Assembly (NCBI RefSeq): GCF_001518015.1
Contig: NZ_LPUY01000080.1
Location: 1 to 56,746 of the forward strand
DNA from: Tritonibacter horizontis
Lineage (GTDB): Bacteria; Pseudomonadota; Alphaproteobacteria; Rhodobacterales; Rhodobacteraceae
Direction: 5' to 3'
Length of the DNA: 56,746 nucleotides
Each line of letters opens with the position of its first letter. Positions within the stretch are counted from its first letter, which is position 1. The position numbers and the translations under genes are program-made. Shown in pieces: positions 17,184 to 26,665 of this stretch. The notes below the pieces were generated by a model, which saw nothing but the letters and a program-made list of their open reading frames with translations, had not been told where the DNA came from and made no database searches.

Positions 17184-19958
17184 ATGATGTCCGATACTGC
17201 TGCAACCAAAACGTCACGCCCTCGCCGCCGCGGCCTCCTGCGAAGTATTGGGGCCAAAATGGCTCTGATCCTGCTGTTGATGGCGGGATCATTCGGCTTG
17301 TTTGGGTTTGTGATGAACAAGGTTCTTGTCGAAATTGAAAACGACATGAGCCTGCTTGCAGGGGAACGGTTGCCGGCCTTGCGGGTTGCCGGGGGGATCT
17401 CGGGCACCGCCGGGCACACCAAGGACAACATGATTTCGCTGATGATGGCCAGCGATCTTGCTGCAATCGACGCCGCGCAGGCCAAGGTGACGGAAACAGC
17501 CGCCTCCCTGGATGCCCAGATCGCCGATCTGGATACAGAGCTGCAAGCCGACTTCATGGCCAAATCGCAAGCGGCCGCCGCGGCCCTGACAGATCTGGCC
17601 TCTGCCCGCCGGACCGTTCTGGAAAGCGATCAACGCATTCAGGAACGGGTGACGGAGCTGAGTGAAATCAGCGGCCAGCTGGGCGTGATCATGACAGAGC
17701 TGTCTCAGACCGCATCTGTGGAGCTGAACAAGGGCGCGGTCGCCACCTACAACGCGATTGACTCCTCGTTGAAGAAACTGGTCGAGGTCGACTTTGGCCA
17801 GCTGCAACTGCTCTTGGAAGCGCGCGCCGAATTGAACCTTCTGGCCGGGACCGCCATCGCCTTTGGCGGGACCAAGGATCCGGAAACCCTGGCGCGGCTG
17901 ACCGAACTCTCCGAGAGCTCCGACGCCCGCATCCACGAGATCGCGAATGCGCTCGAAGCGGACGCTCCGGAGTTGATTGATGTCGAAATTTTGCGCCAGG
18001 CCTCGTTTGTCTTGCAATCGGTCATTGCGCAGAGCCTCTTTCCCTCTGAAAGCCTGCGCCGCTCTGCGATGACGTCGCGCGAAGAAACCGATGCCGTCCT
18101 GGCAGAGGCGGTCGCTGGACGGATCGTGGCACTGGAAGCCGCTGCAGAAAAAGCCAGCAGCGAGAATGGCGAGGCGCTACGCCAACTGATGTCCAATCAG
18201 GTCGGCTTTTTGAACAGCCTGATGGAAATCAGCACCTGGGTGAGCAGTTTCCAGGGGGCCGCCCTTGATGTGTTGAGTGCACGAGACGAAGCGGTCGTCA
18301 GGACAGCTGCGCTCAGCCTGGAAGATGCCAGCATAAACCTGGCCGCATATGAAGATTTCAAGGATGCGCGCGTTGGTGGGCTGCTCAAGCAACTTGCGTC
18401 GCTCACGGATACCGACAATGGCCTTGCAGCGCAGAAGATCAATGCGCTCAATGCACAGGCCGCGGCAAACGAGGCGACCCGCACCACCGAAAGCTCGGTG
18501 CAGCAGATCACCAATCAGACCGACGAACTCGCCTTTAGCACCCTGGCGGCGATTGGAACCATGGCCACCAGCATCACCGATGTTGTCGCCGAGGCGGAGC
18601 GCAATATGATGGCGACCCTTGCCCTCTCTGCGTCGGTCTTTGTGCTTGCCCTGTTCCTGATCCACTTGTTGGTCTTGCGTCCGCTCAACCGCATCAGCGC
18701 CACGACAGAGCGTCTTGCCGATGGCGACCGAAGCCCGATTACCGGCTTTGATCGGGCCAGTACCGAAATCTTCCGGATCGCCCGTTCTCTTTCGATCTTC
18801 CGTGACGGCATTGTCGAGAAGGAAGAGATGGAGAGGTTGGCAGAAGAAGAACGCAGCCAGCGGGTCATGGCCCAGGAACATGCGGTCTCTGCCCTTGGTG
18901 CCGGCATGTCGCGCCTGTCCGAAGGCGACCTTACCGCCCGCATCGAAGATGAACTTGCGGAAGGATACGAGCAGCTTCGCGCTGATTTCAACCGCACCTT
19001 GGACACTTTGAACGAAACCGTGAGCCAGGTGGTCGATTCCTCCAGTTCGATCAGCAACGGGGCGTCCGAAATCAGCCAGGCCTCGCTGGATCTGTCGCAT
19101 CGTACCGAAAGCCAGGCCGCGACCCTGGAACAAACCGCGGCGGCGCTGGACCAGATGACCGCCAGTGTGAAATCTGCAGCCGAAGGCGCCCGGAACGTGG
19201 AACGCACCACCAACGAGGCCCGCAGCGAAGCGGAAACCAGCGGCGAGATCGTGCGCAATGCGGTCTCCGCGATGACTGAAATCGAGCAAAGCTCCAGCAA
19301 GATTTCCCAGATCATCAGCGTCATTGATGACATCGCGTTTCAGACCAACCTGCTGGCGCTGAACGCCGGGGTCGAGGCGGCGCGCGCAGGCGAAGCCGGG
19401 CGCGGGTTCGCCGTGGTTGCCAGCGAAGTGCGCGGCCTTGCGCAACGCTCCTCGGATGCCGCTCATGAGATCAAGACCCTCATCAGCGACAGTTCGAAAC
19501 AGGTCGAGCGTGGCGTCGATCTGGTGGGCAAGGCTGGTGATGCGTTGGAATCCATTCTGAAACGGGTCGGCGATATTTCCGAGCTGATCTCCAATATCGC
19601 GACGGGTGCACAGGAACAGTCGACGGGTCTCTACGAGATCAACACCGGCATGAGCCAGCTGGATCAGGTGACCCAGCAGAATGCGGCCATGGTTGAAGAG
19701 GCGACGGCCGCCGGGCAATTGCTGAACTCGGATGCTCAGAAACTGGGTGAACTGGTTGCGCGTTTTCAGACCGCCAAAGCGGCGGCAGGCCGGGAGGCGC
19801 CTCCCGCGACGGCGGAACCGGTCGCGCCGGCCCCGACAAGCTGGGGCGATGAAGACAACAGCGACTGGGATGTCGAAGCCTCCGCAGCTCCGGTTGCCGA
19901 GACCGATTGGTCCGACTTCAATTGGGATGACGACGCGCCGGCCACCGGTACGTCCTGA
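17184..19958 (+). CDS. Methyl-accepting chemotaxis protein with large periplasmic domain
   Basis: Chemoreceptor of 924 residues, larger than most (about 550). Membrane helix 1 lies at about 23-45, followed by a helical periplasmic domain of about 430 residues. Helix 2 (about 475-500) is followed by a HAMP domain and a second HAMP-like region ([19 protein letters not shown]). The cytoplasmic signalling coiled coil has its hairpin tip [20 protein letters not shown] (about 713-732), which binds CheA/CheW. The acidic C-terminal tail contains DWSDF (908-912). This fits the x-W-x-x-F form of the CheR/CheB docking pentapeptide, though it lies 12 residues from the end instead of at it. Start ATG 17184 and ATG 17187 are both possible. 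The gene is monocistronic with its own terminator. Confidence 0.93.
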   Translation: MMSDTAATKTSRPRRRGLLRSIGAKMALILLLMAGSFGLFGFVMNKVLVEIENDMSLLAGERLPALRVAGGISGTAGHTKDNMISLMMASDLAAIDAAQAKVTETAASLDAQIADLDTELQADFMAKSQAAAAALTDLASARRTVLESDQRIQERVTELSEISGQLGVIMTELSQTASVELNKGAVATYNAIDSSLKKLVEVDFGQLQLLLEARAELNLLAGTAIAFGGTKDPETLARLTELSESSDARIHEIANALEADAPELIDVEILRQASFVLQSVIAQSLFPSESLRRSAMTSREETDAVLAEAVAGRIVALEAAAEKASSENGEALRQLMSNQVGFLNSLMEISTWVSSFQGAALDVLSARDEAVVRTAALSLEDASINLAAYEDFKDARVGGLLKQLASLTDTDNGLAAQKINALNAQAAANEATRTTESSVQQITNQTDELAFSTLAAIGTMATSITDVVAEAERNMMATLALSASVFVLALFLIHLLVLRPLNRISATTERLADGDRSPITGFDRASTEIFRIARSLSIFRDGIVEKEEMERLAEEERSQRVMAQEHAVSALGAGMSRLSEGDLTARIEDELAEGYEQLRADFNRTLDTLNETVSQVVDSSSSISNGASEISQASLDLSHRTESQAATLEQTAAALDQMTASVKSAAEGARNVERTTNEARSEAETSGEIVRNAVSAMTEIEQSSSKISQIISVIDDIAFQTNLLALNAGVEAARAGEAGRGFAVVASEVRGLAQRSSDAAHEIKTLISDSSKQVERGVDLVGKAGDALESILKRVGDISELISNIATGAQEQSTGLYEINTGMSQLDQVTQQNAAMVEEATAAGQLLNSDAQKLGELVARFQTAKAAAGREAPPATAEPVAPAPTSWGDEDNSDWDVEASAAPVAETDWSDFNWDDDAPATGTS

Positions 19959-20006
19959 CCCGACGCAAACAGTCCAAACATAGGGCCAGAGATACGGCCC
20001 GTCAGC

Positions 20007-20039
20007 CCCAACCGGACTCCTGTTCCGGTTGGGTTTTTT
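20007..20039 (+). terminator. Rho-independent terminator of the chemoreceptor gene
   Basis: A perfect 10-bp inverted repeat (20007-20016 with 20024-20033) is followed directly by six T residues (20034-20039), 48 bases after the stop codon. Confidence 0.93.
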
Positions 20040-20071
20040 GTATGTGCGGGCAGGTGTTCGCGACGCAAGCA

Positions 20072-20108
20072 ATTCCGCAATGAAAGACTAAATTCCGCAT
20101 ATTGAAAT
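20072..20108 (+). promoter_or_regulatory. Operator-like repeats before the pim-like operon (probable IclR site)
   Basis: ATTCCGCA occurs twice (20072-20079 and 20092-20099), 20 bases apart, so on the same helix face. The second copy extends to ATTCCGCATATTGAAAT, followed by TGAAATTTTT. The same sequence, with one base changed, and the same TGAAATTTTT stand before the TRAP operon at 28341-28380. The IclR gene at the end of that TRAP operon is the obvious candidate binder. The match between two separate leaders is seen directly; the regulator is inferred. Confidence 0.75.
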
Positions 20109-20172
20109 TTTTGGTGGTATCTTTAAGGTCATGGGGGAATCGTATCCATGTCGTGGAAGGAGGAGCCGCCCC

Positions 20173-22263
20173 GTGCCAGATCCCGTTTCCCTAGAGGTCG
20201 TTGATGGTATCGCCATCGTCGCAATTGCCAACCCGCCCGTCAACGCGCTGAGCCAGGCCGTTCGGGCCGGACTCGCCGGGGTCTTTGCCGCGATCGAGGC
20301 GCGGGACGACGTCCGGGCCGTTGTCATTTACGGTTCGGACCGGACCTTCATCGCAGGGGCTGACATCCGTGAATTCGGCAAGCCGCCCCTGGAGCCGTTC
20401 CTGCCTGATGTCATCAACCAGATCGAAGCCTGTCGTTTGCCTGTCATCGCGTCGTTGCATGGCACTGCGCTGGGCGGCGGGCTTGAGGTGGCCATGGGGG
20501 CGCATTTCCGCGTTGCAGACCCGGCGGCCCGGTTTGGCCTGCCGGAGGTCACTTTGGGCATATTGCCTGGGGCAGGTGGGACGCAGCGCCTGCCACGGCT
20601 GGCGGGGGCTGAGGTGGCGCTTGACCTGATCACCACCGGGCGGCAGATCGGCGCGGAGGAAGCGCTCGCCATTGGTCTGATCGACAAGATTGCCGCCGCT
20701 GGCGATCCCCGCACCGTGGGCGTTGCCTATGCGCAGGACCTGGTCCGCCAGGGGGCGGCGCCGCGCCGGTCCAGTGCGCTGCCGGTTCAGGCGGTCGCGC
20801 CGGACGTCTTTGAACAGGCCCGCACCAGGGTGGCGCAAAAATCGCGCGGACAGTTGGCCCCCTTGAATTGCATCAAGGCGGTCGAAGGTGCCATGCGCTT
20901 GCCATTCCTGGAGGGGCTCGCCAATGAGCGGGCCTTGTTTACAGAGCTGATGGGCAGTGACCAGAGGTCAGCCCTGATCCACGCATTCTTTGCCGAACGT
21001 CAGGTTGCGAAGGTTCCGGATATCAAAGGTGTCACCGCTCGGCCCATTGAAAAAATCGGTGTGATCGGCGGAGGCACGATGGGCGCGGGGATCGCGGTGG
21101 CGGCGCTGCTGTCTGGCCTGAAGGTGACATTGATCGAGCGCGAACCAGAAGCGGTGGCACGGGCAAAGGCCAATGTGACAAAGACGCTTGAGGGATCCGT
21201 CAAACGCGGCAAACTCGCGCAGACGAAATTCGATGACATCATGGCCACGACCTTTTCCGCCAGCGATGACTACAGCCAGCTCGTTGATGCGGATCTGGTG
21301 ATCGAAGCGGTTTTTGAGAGCATGGAGGTGAAAAAGGACGTCTTTACCCGGCTTGATGCGATCTGCAAACCCGGCGCGGTTCTGGCCACAAACACCTCCT
21401 ATCTCGATATCAACGAAATCGCGGCAATGACCTCGCGCCCGCAGGATGTGATCGGCCTGCATTTCTTCTCTCCGGCCCATGTGATGCGCCTGCTGGAGAT
21501 CGTCGTGGCCGACAAGACAGCGCCTGAGGTCACCGCGACCGGTTTCGAGCTGGCCAAACGGCTGAAAAAAGTTGCGGTGCGGGCGGGCGTTTGCGACGGG
21601 TTCATCGGCAATCGCATCCTCAGTCACTACCGCAAGGCCGTGGATGGCGCGGTTTTGGCCGGGGCAAGCCCGTTCGACGTTGATCGCGCCCTGGTGGACT
21701 TTGGCCTTGCCATGGGGCCCTTTGCGGTCAGCGATCTGGCGGGGCTGGATATCGGTTGGGCGACGCGCAAACGCCTCGCCCCGACCCGCGACCCGCGCGA
21801 GGTCTATGCCGCATTCTCCGACCGTTTGTGCGAGGCGGGCCATTTCGGTCGCAAAACCGGCAAGGGCTACTATGTCTACAAAGAGGACGGCCCGTGCCCG
21901 AATGAAGACGTCCTGACCCATGTTGCTGATGATCGCGCGGCAAAGGGGATCACCCCGCGCGCGATGTCCGATGACGAGATCGTCGACCGCTACATGGCGG
22001 CCATGGTCAATGAGGCGGCGCGCGTCGTCGAGGAAGGCATCGCATTGCGGCCGCTCGACGTCGATGTGACCCTGTTGAATGGCTACGGCTTTCCACGCTG
22101 GCGGGGCGGGCCGATGCAATACGCCGACACCGTCGGGCTTGAAAAAATACTTGCGGATGTGGCGCGTTTCGCGCGCGAGGATGATTTTCTCTGGCAGCCC
22201 GCGCCGCTTTTGCAACGCCTGGTCGCGGAGGGGAAGACCTTTGGAGACCTCAACGATGCCTGA
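20173..22263 (+). CDS. Bifunctional enoyl-CoA hydratase / 3-hydroxyacyl-CoA dehydrogenase (PimF/FadB-like)
   Basis: Beta-oxidation enzyme of 696 residues. The crotonase half (about 1-190) has the oxyanion-hole segments FIAGADIREF and HGTALGGGLEVAMG and the acidic catalytic region LPEVTLGILPGAGGTQRLPR. The dehydrogenase half starts with the NAD-binding motif IGVIGGGTMGAGIAVAALL (about 297-315) and has GLHFFSPAHVMRLLEIV with the catalytic histidine. GTG 20173 is chosen because AAGGAGGA lies 8 bases upstream; the frame from 20131 has no such site. It is the first gene of an operon that matches the content of the Rhodopseudomonas pimFABCDE set for pimelate breakdown. Confidence 0.92.
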   Translation: MPDPVSLEVVDGIAIVAIANPPVNALSQAVRAGLAGVFAAIEARDDVRAVVIYGSDRTFIAGADIREFGKPPLEPFLPDVINQIEACRLPVIASLHGTALGGGLEVAMGAHFRVADPAARFGLPEVTLGILPGAGGTQRLPRLAGAEVALDLITTGRQIGAEEALAIGLIDKIAAAGDPRTVGVAYAQDLVRQGAAPRRSSALPVQAVAPDVFEQARTRVAQKSRGQLAPLNCIKAVEGAMRLPFLEGLANERALFTELMGSDQRSALIHAFFAERQVAKVPDIKGVTARPIEKIGVIGGGTMGAGIAVAALLSGLKVTLIEREPEAVARAKANVTKTLEGSVKRGKLAQTKFDDIMATTFSASDDYSQLVDADLVIEAVFESMEVKKDVFTRLDAICKPGAVLATNTSYLDINEIAAMTSRPQDVIGLHFFSPAHVMRLLEIVVADKTAPEVTATGFELAKRLKKVAVRAGVCDGFIGNRILSHYRKAVDGAVLAGASPFDVDRALVDFGLAMGPFAVSDLAGLDIGWATRKRLAPTRDPREVYAAFSDRLCEAGHFGRKTGKGYYVYKEDGPCPNEDVLTHVADDRAAKGITPRAMSDDEIVDRYMAAMVNEAARVVEEGIALRPLDVDVTLLNGYGFPRWRGGPMQYADTVGLEKILADVARFAREDDFLWQPAPLLQRLVAEGKTFGDLNDA

Positions 22264-22287
22264 TCGCTCCCGAGAGGTTTTCTGACC

Positions 22288-23466
22288 ATGAAACAAGCTG
22301 TTATCGTCTCTACCGCGCGCACGGGACTGGCAAAATCCTATCGCGGCGCCTTCAACGACACCCATGGTGCGCGCATGGCCGGGCATGCGATTGAACATGC
22401 GGTTGCGCGCGCCGGTGTCGATCCGGCGCTGATCGAGGATGCCTTTGTCGGTTGTGGCTATCCCGAGGGGTGGACCGGCGGCAATATTGCGCGTCAGGCG
22501 GTTCTGCGGGCCGGGTTGCCGGTTTCGGTTGCGGCGGCGACCGTCAACCGGTTTTGCGCCTCCGGCCTGCAGGCGGTCGCGATGGCCGCCCATGCGGTGT
22601 CAGTCGAGGGCGCGCCGGCCGCCATTGCGGCCGGGGTCGAAAGCATCAGCCAGATGCCCCCGACCCGGGCGCCCCAGCGTCGCGATGACTGGTTGGAAGC
22701 GCATATTCCCTCGGTTTACATGACCATGATCGAAACGGCCGACATCGTGGCGGACCGGTATGGCATCAGCCGCGATGCGCAGGATGCCCTGGCGCTGGAA
22801 AGCCAAAAGCGCACGGCAGCGGCCCAGGCCGCAGGCCTGATGCAGGACGAGATCGTGCCGATCACGGTCACTCAAAAGATCACCGACCGGGAAACCAAGG
22901 AGGTCTCGTTCAAGGAGGTCACCTTTGCGATGGACGATTGCAACCGCCCCAATACCACCCGCGACGGTCTGGCCGGGCTGACCCCGGTGCGCGGTGAGGG
23001 CAATTTTGTCACCGCGGGCAATGCGTCGCAGCTGTCGGACGGGGCGGCGGCTCTGGTGGTGATGGAGGCGGATTTGGCCGCGCAGCAGGGGTTGACCCCG
23101 CTTGGCGCGTTCAAGGGGTTCGCAACTGCGGGCTGCGCGCCGGATGAAATGGGGATCGGACCGGTCTACGCGGTGCCTCGTTTGCTGGAACGACACGGGC
23201 TGAAAACCTCTGACATTGATCTTTGGGAGCTGAACGAAGCCTTTGCATCGCAGGCGATCTATTGCTGCAATCAGCTGGAGATCGACCCGGCGATTTGCAA
23301 CGTCAACGGCGGTGCCATTTCCATCGGCCATCCCTTTGGCATGACCGGGGCGCGCATGTCGGGCCACCTGCTGCGAGAGGGCAAGCGGCGCGGGGCGAAA
23401 CTGGGGGTTGTCACCATGTGCATTGGTGGCGGTCAGGGCGCCGCCGCCTTGTTTGAAATTTTCTGA
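22288..23466 (+). CDS. Acetyl-CoA C-acyltransferase (thiolase, PimB-like)
   Basis: Thiolase of 392 residues, which splits 3-ketoacyl-CoA with CoA to give acetyl-CoA and a shortened acyl-CoA. The nucleophile is Cys90 in [11 protein letters not shown]. His348 in [18 protein letters not shown] and Cys378 in CIGGGQGAA complete the catalytic set. It lies 24 bases after the bifunctional enzyme and 12 before the first acyl-CoA dehydrogenase, in one operon. Confidence 0.93.
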   Translation: MKQAVIVSTARTGLAKSYRGAFNDTHGARMAGHAIEHAVARAGVDPALIEDAFVGCGYPEGWTGGNIARQAVLRAGLPVSVAAATVNRFCASGLQAVAMAAHAVSVEGAPAAIAAGVESISQMPPTRAPQRRDDWLEAHIPSVYMTMIETADIVADRYGISRDAQDALALESQKRTAAAQAAGLMQDEIVPITVTQKITDRETKEVSFKEVTFAMDDCNRPNTTRDGLAGLTPVRGEGNFVTAGNASQLSDGAAALVVMEADLAAQQGLTPLGAFKGFATAGCAPDEMGIGPVYAVPRLLERHGLKTSDIDLWELNEAFASQAIYCCNQLEIDPAICNVNGGAISIGHPFGMTGARMSGHLLREGKRRGAKLGVVTMCIGGGQGAAALFEIF

Positions 23467-23478
23467 TCGGAGCGCAGC

Positions 23479-24675
23479 ATGGATCTGAGCTACACCGCTG
23501 AACAACAGGCCTTTCGTGCCGAAGTCCGCGCCTTTCTCGCCGAGGCGCTGCCGAAGCGCCTGAGCGAGAAGGTTCGACTGGGCAAGCGTCTCAACAAGGC
23601 AGAGATCGAGGAATGGCACGCGATCCTCAACGCACGGGGCTGGCTGGCGCCGAACTGGCCTGCGGAATTCGGCGGTGCGGAGTGGGATGCGGTCGAGCGC
23701 CAGATTTTTGAGGAAGAGGCCTGTCTGGCCCATGCGCCGCGTGTCGTGCCGTTTGGCCTCATGATGCTGGCGCCGGTGCTTTTGGCCTTCGGCAGTGAGG
23801 CGCAGAAACGTCATTATCTGCCACGGATTCTGAGCGGCGAGGACTGGTGGTGCCAGGGGTATTCAGAGCCCGGCGCGGGATCCGATCTGGCCAGCGTCAA
23901 GACCCGTGCCGTGCGTGATGGCGATGAATACGTCGTCAACGGGCAGAAAACCTGGACCACGCTGGGGCAATATGCCAATTGGATTTTCTGCCTCGTGCGC
24001 ACCGATACGGACTGCAAGCCGCAGCAGGGTATTTCCTTTCTGTTGATCGATATGACCAGTCCCGGCGTCACCGTACGGCCGATTACGCTGATCGACGGCG
24101 AGGCAGAGGTGAACGAGGTCTTCTTTGACAACGTCCGGGTGCCGACCGAAAATCTGGTCGGCACGGAAAACCAGGGCTGGACCTACGCCAAATACCTGCT
24201 GACCCACGAACGGACCAATATCGCTGGCGTGGGGTTTTCCAACGCCGCGCTTGCGACGTTGAAACAGGTTGCCGCCAATACCCTGTCCGGTGGGCGGCCG
24301 CTGGCGCAGAACCCCCACTTTGCGGCGCGAATGGCGCAGGTGGAAATCGACCTGATGGCGATGCGCACCACAAACCTGCGGGTGGTCTCGGCAGCGGCAA
24401 AAGGCCAGGCGCCCGGTGCCGAAAGCTCGATGTTGAAAATCAAGGGCACCCAGATCCGCCAGGAACTGACATCGCTGTTGCGCCGGGCGACCGGACCAGA
24501 CGCGATGCCCTTCCTGCCCGATTACCTTGAGGGTGGCGACAACCAGATGTCCGGTTTGCCGGATCATGCGCCGACCGCCGCACCGAGCTATTTCAATATG
24601 CGCAAGCTTTCGATCTTTGGCGGGTCGAACGAAATCCAGCGCGGCATTATCAGCAAGGCCATTCTGGAACTCTAA
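23479..24675 (+). CDS. Acyl-CoA dehydrogenase, large subunit (PimC-like)
   Basis: FAD enzyme of 398 residues in the acyl-CoA dehydrogenase family. N-terminal helical domain, then the beta-domain motif WWCQGYSEPGAGSDLASVKT (about 129-148). The family's usual C-terminal catalytic Glu (as in YEGT of medium-chain enzymes) is replaced here: the region reads LSIFGGSNEIQRG. A glutamate at the alternative helix-G position is present in LLTHERTNIAG (Glu244). With its partner at 24691 it looks like a heteromeric dehydrogenase of the PimCD or mycobacterial FadE26-27 type, with this subunit supplying the base. Confidence 0.88.
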   Translation: MDLSYTAEQQAFRAEVRAFLAEALPKRLSEKVRLGKRLNKAEIEEWHAILNARGWLAPNWPAEFGGAEWDAVERQIFEEEACLAHAPRVVPFGLMMLAPVLLAFGSEAQKRHYLPRILSGEDWWCQGYSEPGAGSDLASVKTRAVRDGDEYVVNGQKTWTTLGQYANWIFCLVRTDTDCKPQQGISFLLIDMTSPGVTVRPITLIDGEAEVNEVFFDNVRVPTENLVGTENQGWTYAKYLLTHERTNIAGVGFSNAALATLKQVAANTLSGGRPLAQNPHFAARMAQVEIDLMAMRTTNLRVVSAAAKGQAPGAESSMLKIKGTQIRQELTSLLRRATGPDAMPFLPDYLEGGDNQMSGLPDHAPTAAPSYFNMRKLSIFGGSNEIQRGIISKAILEL

Positions 24676-24690
24676 GGGGAAACCGACGCG

Positions 24691-25827
24691 ATGGATTTCA
24701 CACTCACCGAAGACCGCGCAATGTTGCAGGATATGTTGCGTCGCTTTTTTGCCGACACCTACGGCCATGAGAAACGCCGCGCTGTATTGGCAGAGGGCAG
24801 GCCCTTTGACAGCGCGGTCTGGGCGCAACTGGCAGAGCTGGGCATTCTTGGGGCGCTGTTTTCAGAGGCCCAGGGCGGCTTTGCCGGGGCGGGGTTTGAT
24901 ATTGCGCTGGTGTTCGAGGAACTCGGCCGTGCCGGCGCGATAGAGCCCTTGTTGTCATCGGCCATTCTTGGCGGTGGCCTGGTTGCGGCGCTGGGCACTG
25001 CCGATCAGCAGGCGCTGCTCGCGCAGGTGATCAGTGGTGAGACCCGACTGGCCTTTGCCCATTCGGAACCCGGCAGCCGCTATGACCTTGAGAACGTGTC
25101 GCTGAACGCGGTAGGCGGCGACCAGATAACCCTGACCGGAACCAAGACGCATGTGCTGGGCGGGGCCGAGGCTGAGACCGTGATCCTGTCCGCCCGTGAG
25201 GCAGGCCTGCCCGGAGACAAGGCAGGGATTTCACTGTTTCTGGTCCCAAGACAGGCTGCGGGGCTGCGCGTAGAACAGCATGTCACCGTCGATGGGTTTT
25301 CTGCGGCAACCCTGACGCTGGACGGTGTCACGGTGCCTGCCTCGGCGCGTTTGGGCGCGGCAGGCGCAGCCTTCGACGCGATTGAGGACATCACCGCCCG
25401 CGCCACCCTGGCCGTTTGCGCCGAAGCTCTCGGCGCGATGGAAAGCGCCAAGGCGATGACCATCACCTATCTCAAGGAACGCCAGCAATTTGGCCGCCCC
25501 ATCGGAAAGTTTCAGGCCCTGCAGCACCGGATGGCCGATCTTTTGATGGAGGTCGAACAAGCGCGGTCTGCTGTCGTCAACCTGGCCGGTCATCTGGATG
25601 CCCCGCGCGCGGTGCGCGAACGCCATGTCAGCGCAACCAAGAACCTGATTGGCCGGGTGGGCGCCATGGTGGCCGAGGAAACGGTGCAGCTGCACGGCGG
25701 GATCGGCATGACGGATGAATATGCGCTGTCGCATTTCACCCGGCGCATCGTGATGATTGACCACCTCTTTGGCGATGTGGATCATCATCTGGAGCGGTTT
25801 ATACAACTTGGTCTGGAGGCCGACTGA
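24691..25827 (+). CDS. Acyl-CoA dehydrogenase, small subunit (PimD-like)
   Basis: Second acyl-CoA dehydrogenase-fold protein, 378 residues, divergent from its neighbour. The C-terminal region has the FAD-binding segment RQQFGRPIGKFQALQHRMADLLM and the family's LHGGIGMTDEYALSHF. It lacks an acid both at the C-terminal catalytic position (DHLFGDVDHH) and at the helix-G position (ITARATLAVCAEA). It is therefore probably the non-catalytic, FAD-binding partner of the large subunit. The gene pair is tightly spaced, 15 bases apart. Confidence 0.87.
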   Translation: MDFTLTEDRAMLQDMLRRFFADTYGHEKRRAVLAEGRPFDSAVWAQLAELGILGALFSEAQGGFAGAGFDIALVFEELGRAGAIEPLLSSAILGGGLVAALGTADQQALLAQVISGETRLAFAHSEPGSRYDLENVSLNAVGGDQITLTGTKTHVLGGAEAETVILSAREAGLPGDKAGISLFLVPRQAAGLRVEQHVTVDGFSAATLTLDGVTVPASARLGAAGAAFDAIEDITARATLAVCAEALGAMESAKAMTITYLKERQQFGRPIGKFQALQHRMADLLMEVEQARSAVVNLAGHLDAPRAVRERHVSATKNLIGRVGAMVAEETVQLHGGIGMTDEYALSHFTRRIVMIDHLFGDVDHHLERFIQLGLEAD

Positions 25828-25828
25828 A

Positions 25829-26611
25829 GTGGCGTCGCTTTTTCGCAGCACATCGGGGGACGGCTATGTGGTTCTGTGGAACTGCAATGGCGCCCGCCGC
25901 AACGCACTTAGCCCGGAGTATTACGCGGGCCTCATTTCCGGATTGGAGGCCGCCTCTGCCGATCAGAGCTGTGCCGCCGTTGTGCTGGCCGGCGAGGGCA
26001 ATTTCTTTTGCGCGGGGGGGGATTTGACTCAGCTCAAGGCGCGCCGCGTCATGTCGGAACCGGAGCGGCGCGCCAACATCGAAAAACTGCACGATGTGAT
26101 CCGCGCCATTCGCGGGTGTCGCAAACCGGTGATCGCAGCGGTGGAGGGCGGTGCCGCCGGGGCGGGCGTGTCCCTTGCGATGGCCTGCGACATGATCGTC
26201 GCCGGGGTCGGCGCGCGGTTCACGCTGGCCTATGTCAAGGCAGGGCTGGTGCCGGATGGCGGCGCGACCTGGTCCCTGTCGCGTGTCTTGCCCCGCGCGA
26301 CGCTGGCGCAGATGGCGATGCTGGGGCGACCGCTCAGCAGCGAACGTCTGCACGCGCTGGGGGTCGTCAGTGATCTGGTCCCCGACGGGCAGGTGCTGGA
26401 AACCGCTAACGGTCTGGCCACCGAAATCGCGCGCGGACCAGAGCGCGCCATCGCCGACATCAAACAGCTGCTGAACGACGCCGAACAATCCGCATCGTTG
26501 GAAGATCAACTGACCCGCGAACGGGACGCGATGGCACAGGCTCTGGGGGGCGAGGAGGCCCGCACCGGAATCTCGGCCTTTTTGAACAAGGAACAACCCG
26601 TCTTTCGCTAA
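25829..26611 (+). CDS. Enoyl-CoA hydratase/isomerase family protein (PimE/PaaG-like)
   Basis: Crotonase-fold protein of 260 residues. Oxyanion-hole motif GEGNFFCAGGDLTQL (about 53-67) and GGAAGAGVSLAMACD. The active-site stretch FTLAYVKAGLVPDGGATWSLSR carries an Asp at the PaaG-type position and not the hydratase Glu pair. It may therefore act as a double-bond isomerase or on an unusual acyl chain, as suggested for PimE. GTG 25829 is preferred: GGAGG lies 9 bases upstream inside the previous gene's end. The longer open frame overlapping that gene has no homology. Confidence 0.85.
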   Translation: MASLFRSTSGDGYVVLWNCNGARRNALSPEYYAGLISGLEAASADQSCAAVVLAGEGNFFCAGGDLTQLKARRVMSEPERRANIEKLHDVIRAIRGCRKPVIAAVEGGAAGAGVSLAMACDMIVAGVGARFTLAYVKAGLVPDGGATWSLSRVLPRATLAQMAMLGRPLSSERLHALGVVSDLVPDGQVLETANGLATEIARGPERAIADIKQLLNDAEQSASLEDQLTRERDAMAQALGGEEARTGISAFLNKEQPVFR

Positions 26612-26665
26612 GCGCGGATGGCGTCGTGCCGGATGACATCACACAGGCACCAGGGGAGAGGAGCC

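Noticed and set aside
16980-17187. Two overlapping 60-codon frames before the chemoreceptor gene
   Set aside because: TTG or GTG starts, no ribosome-binding sites, no similarity to any family I know; one runs into the chemoreceptor start.
18177-20072. 631-codon open frame on the minus strand across the chemoreceptor gene
   Set aside because: It is a mirror of a high-GC coding strand, arginine- and glycine-rich without domains, and runs through the receptor's terminator.
20968-22593. 541-codon minus-strand open frame over the bifunctional enzyme
   Set aside because: Antisense artefact of GC-rich coding sequence; no domain or start signals.
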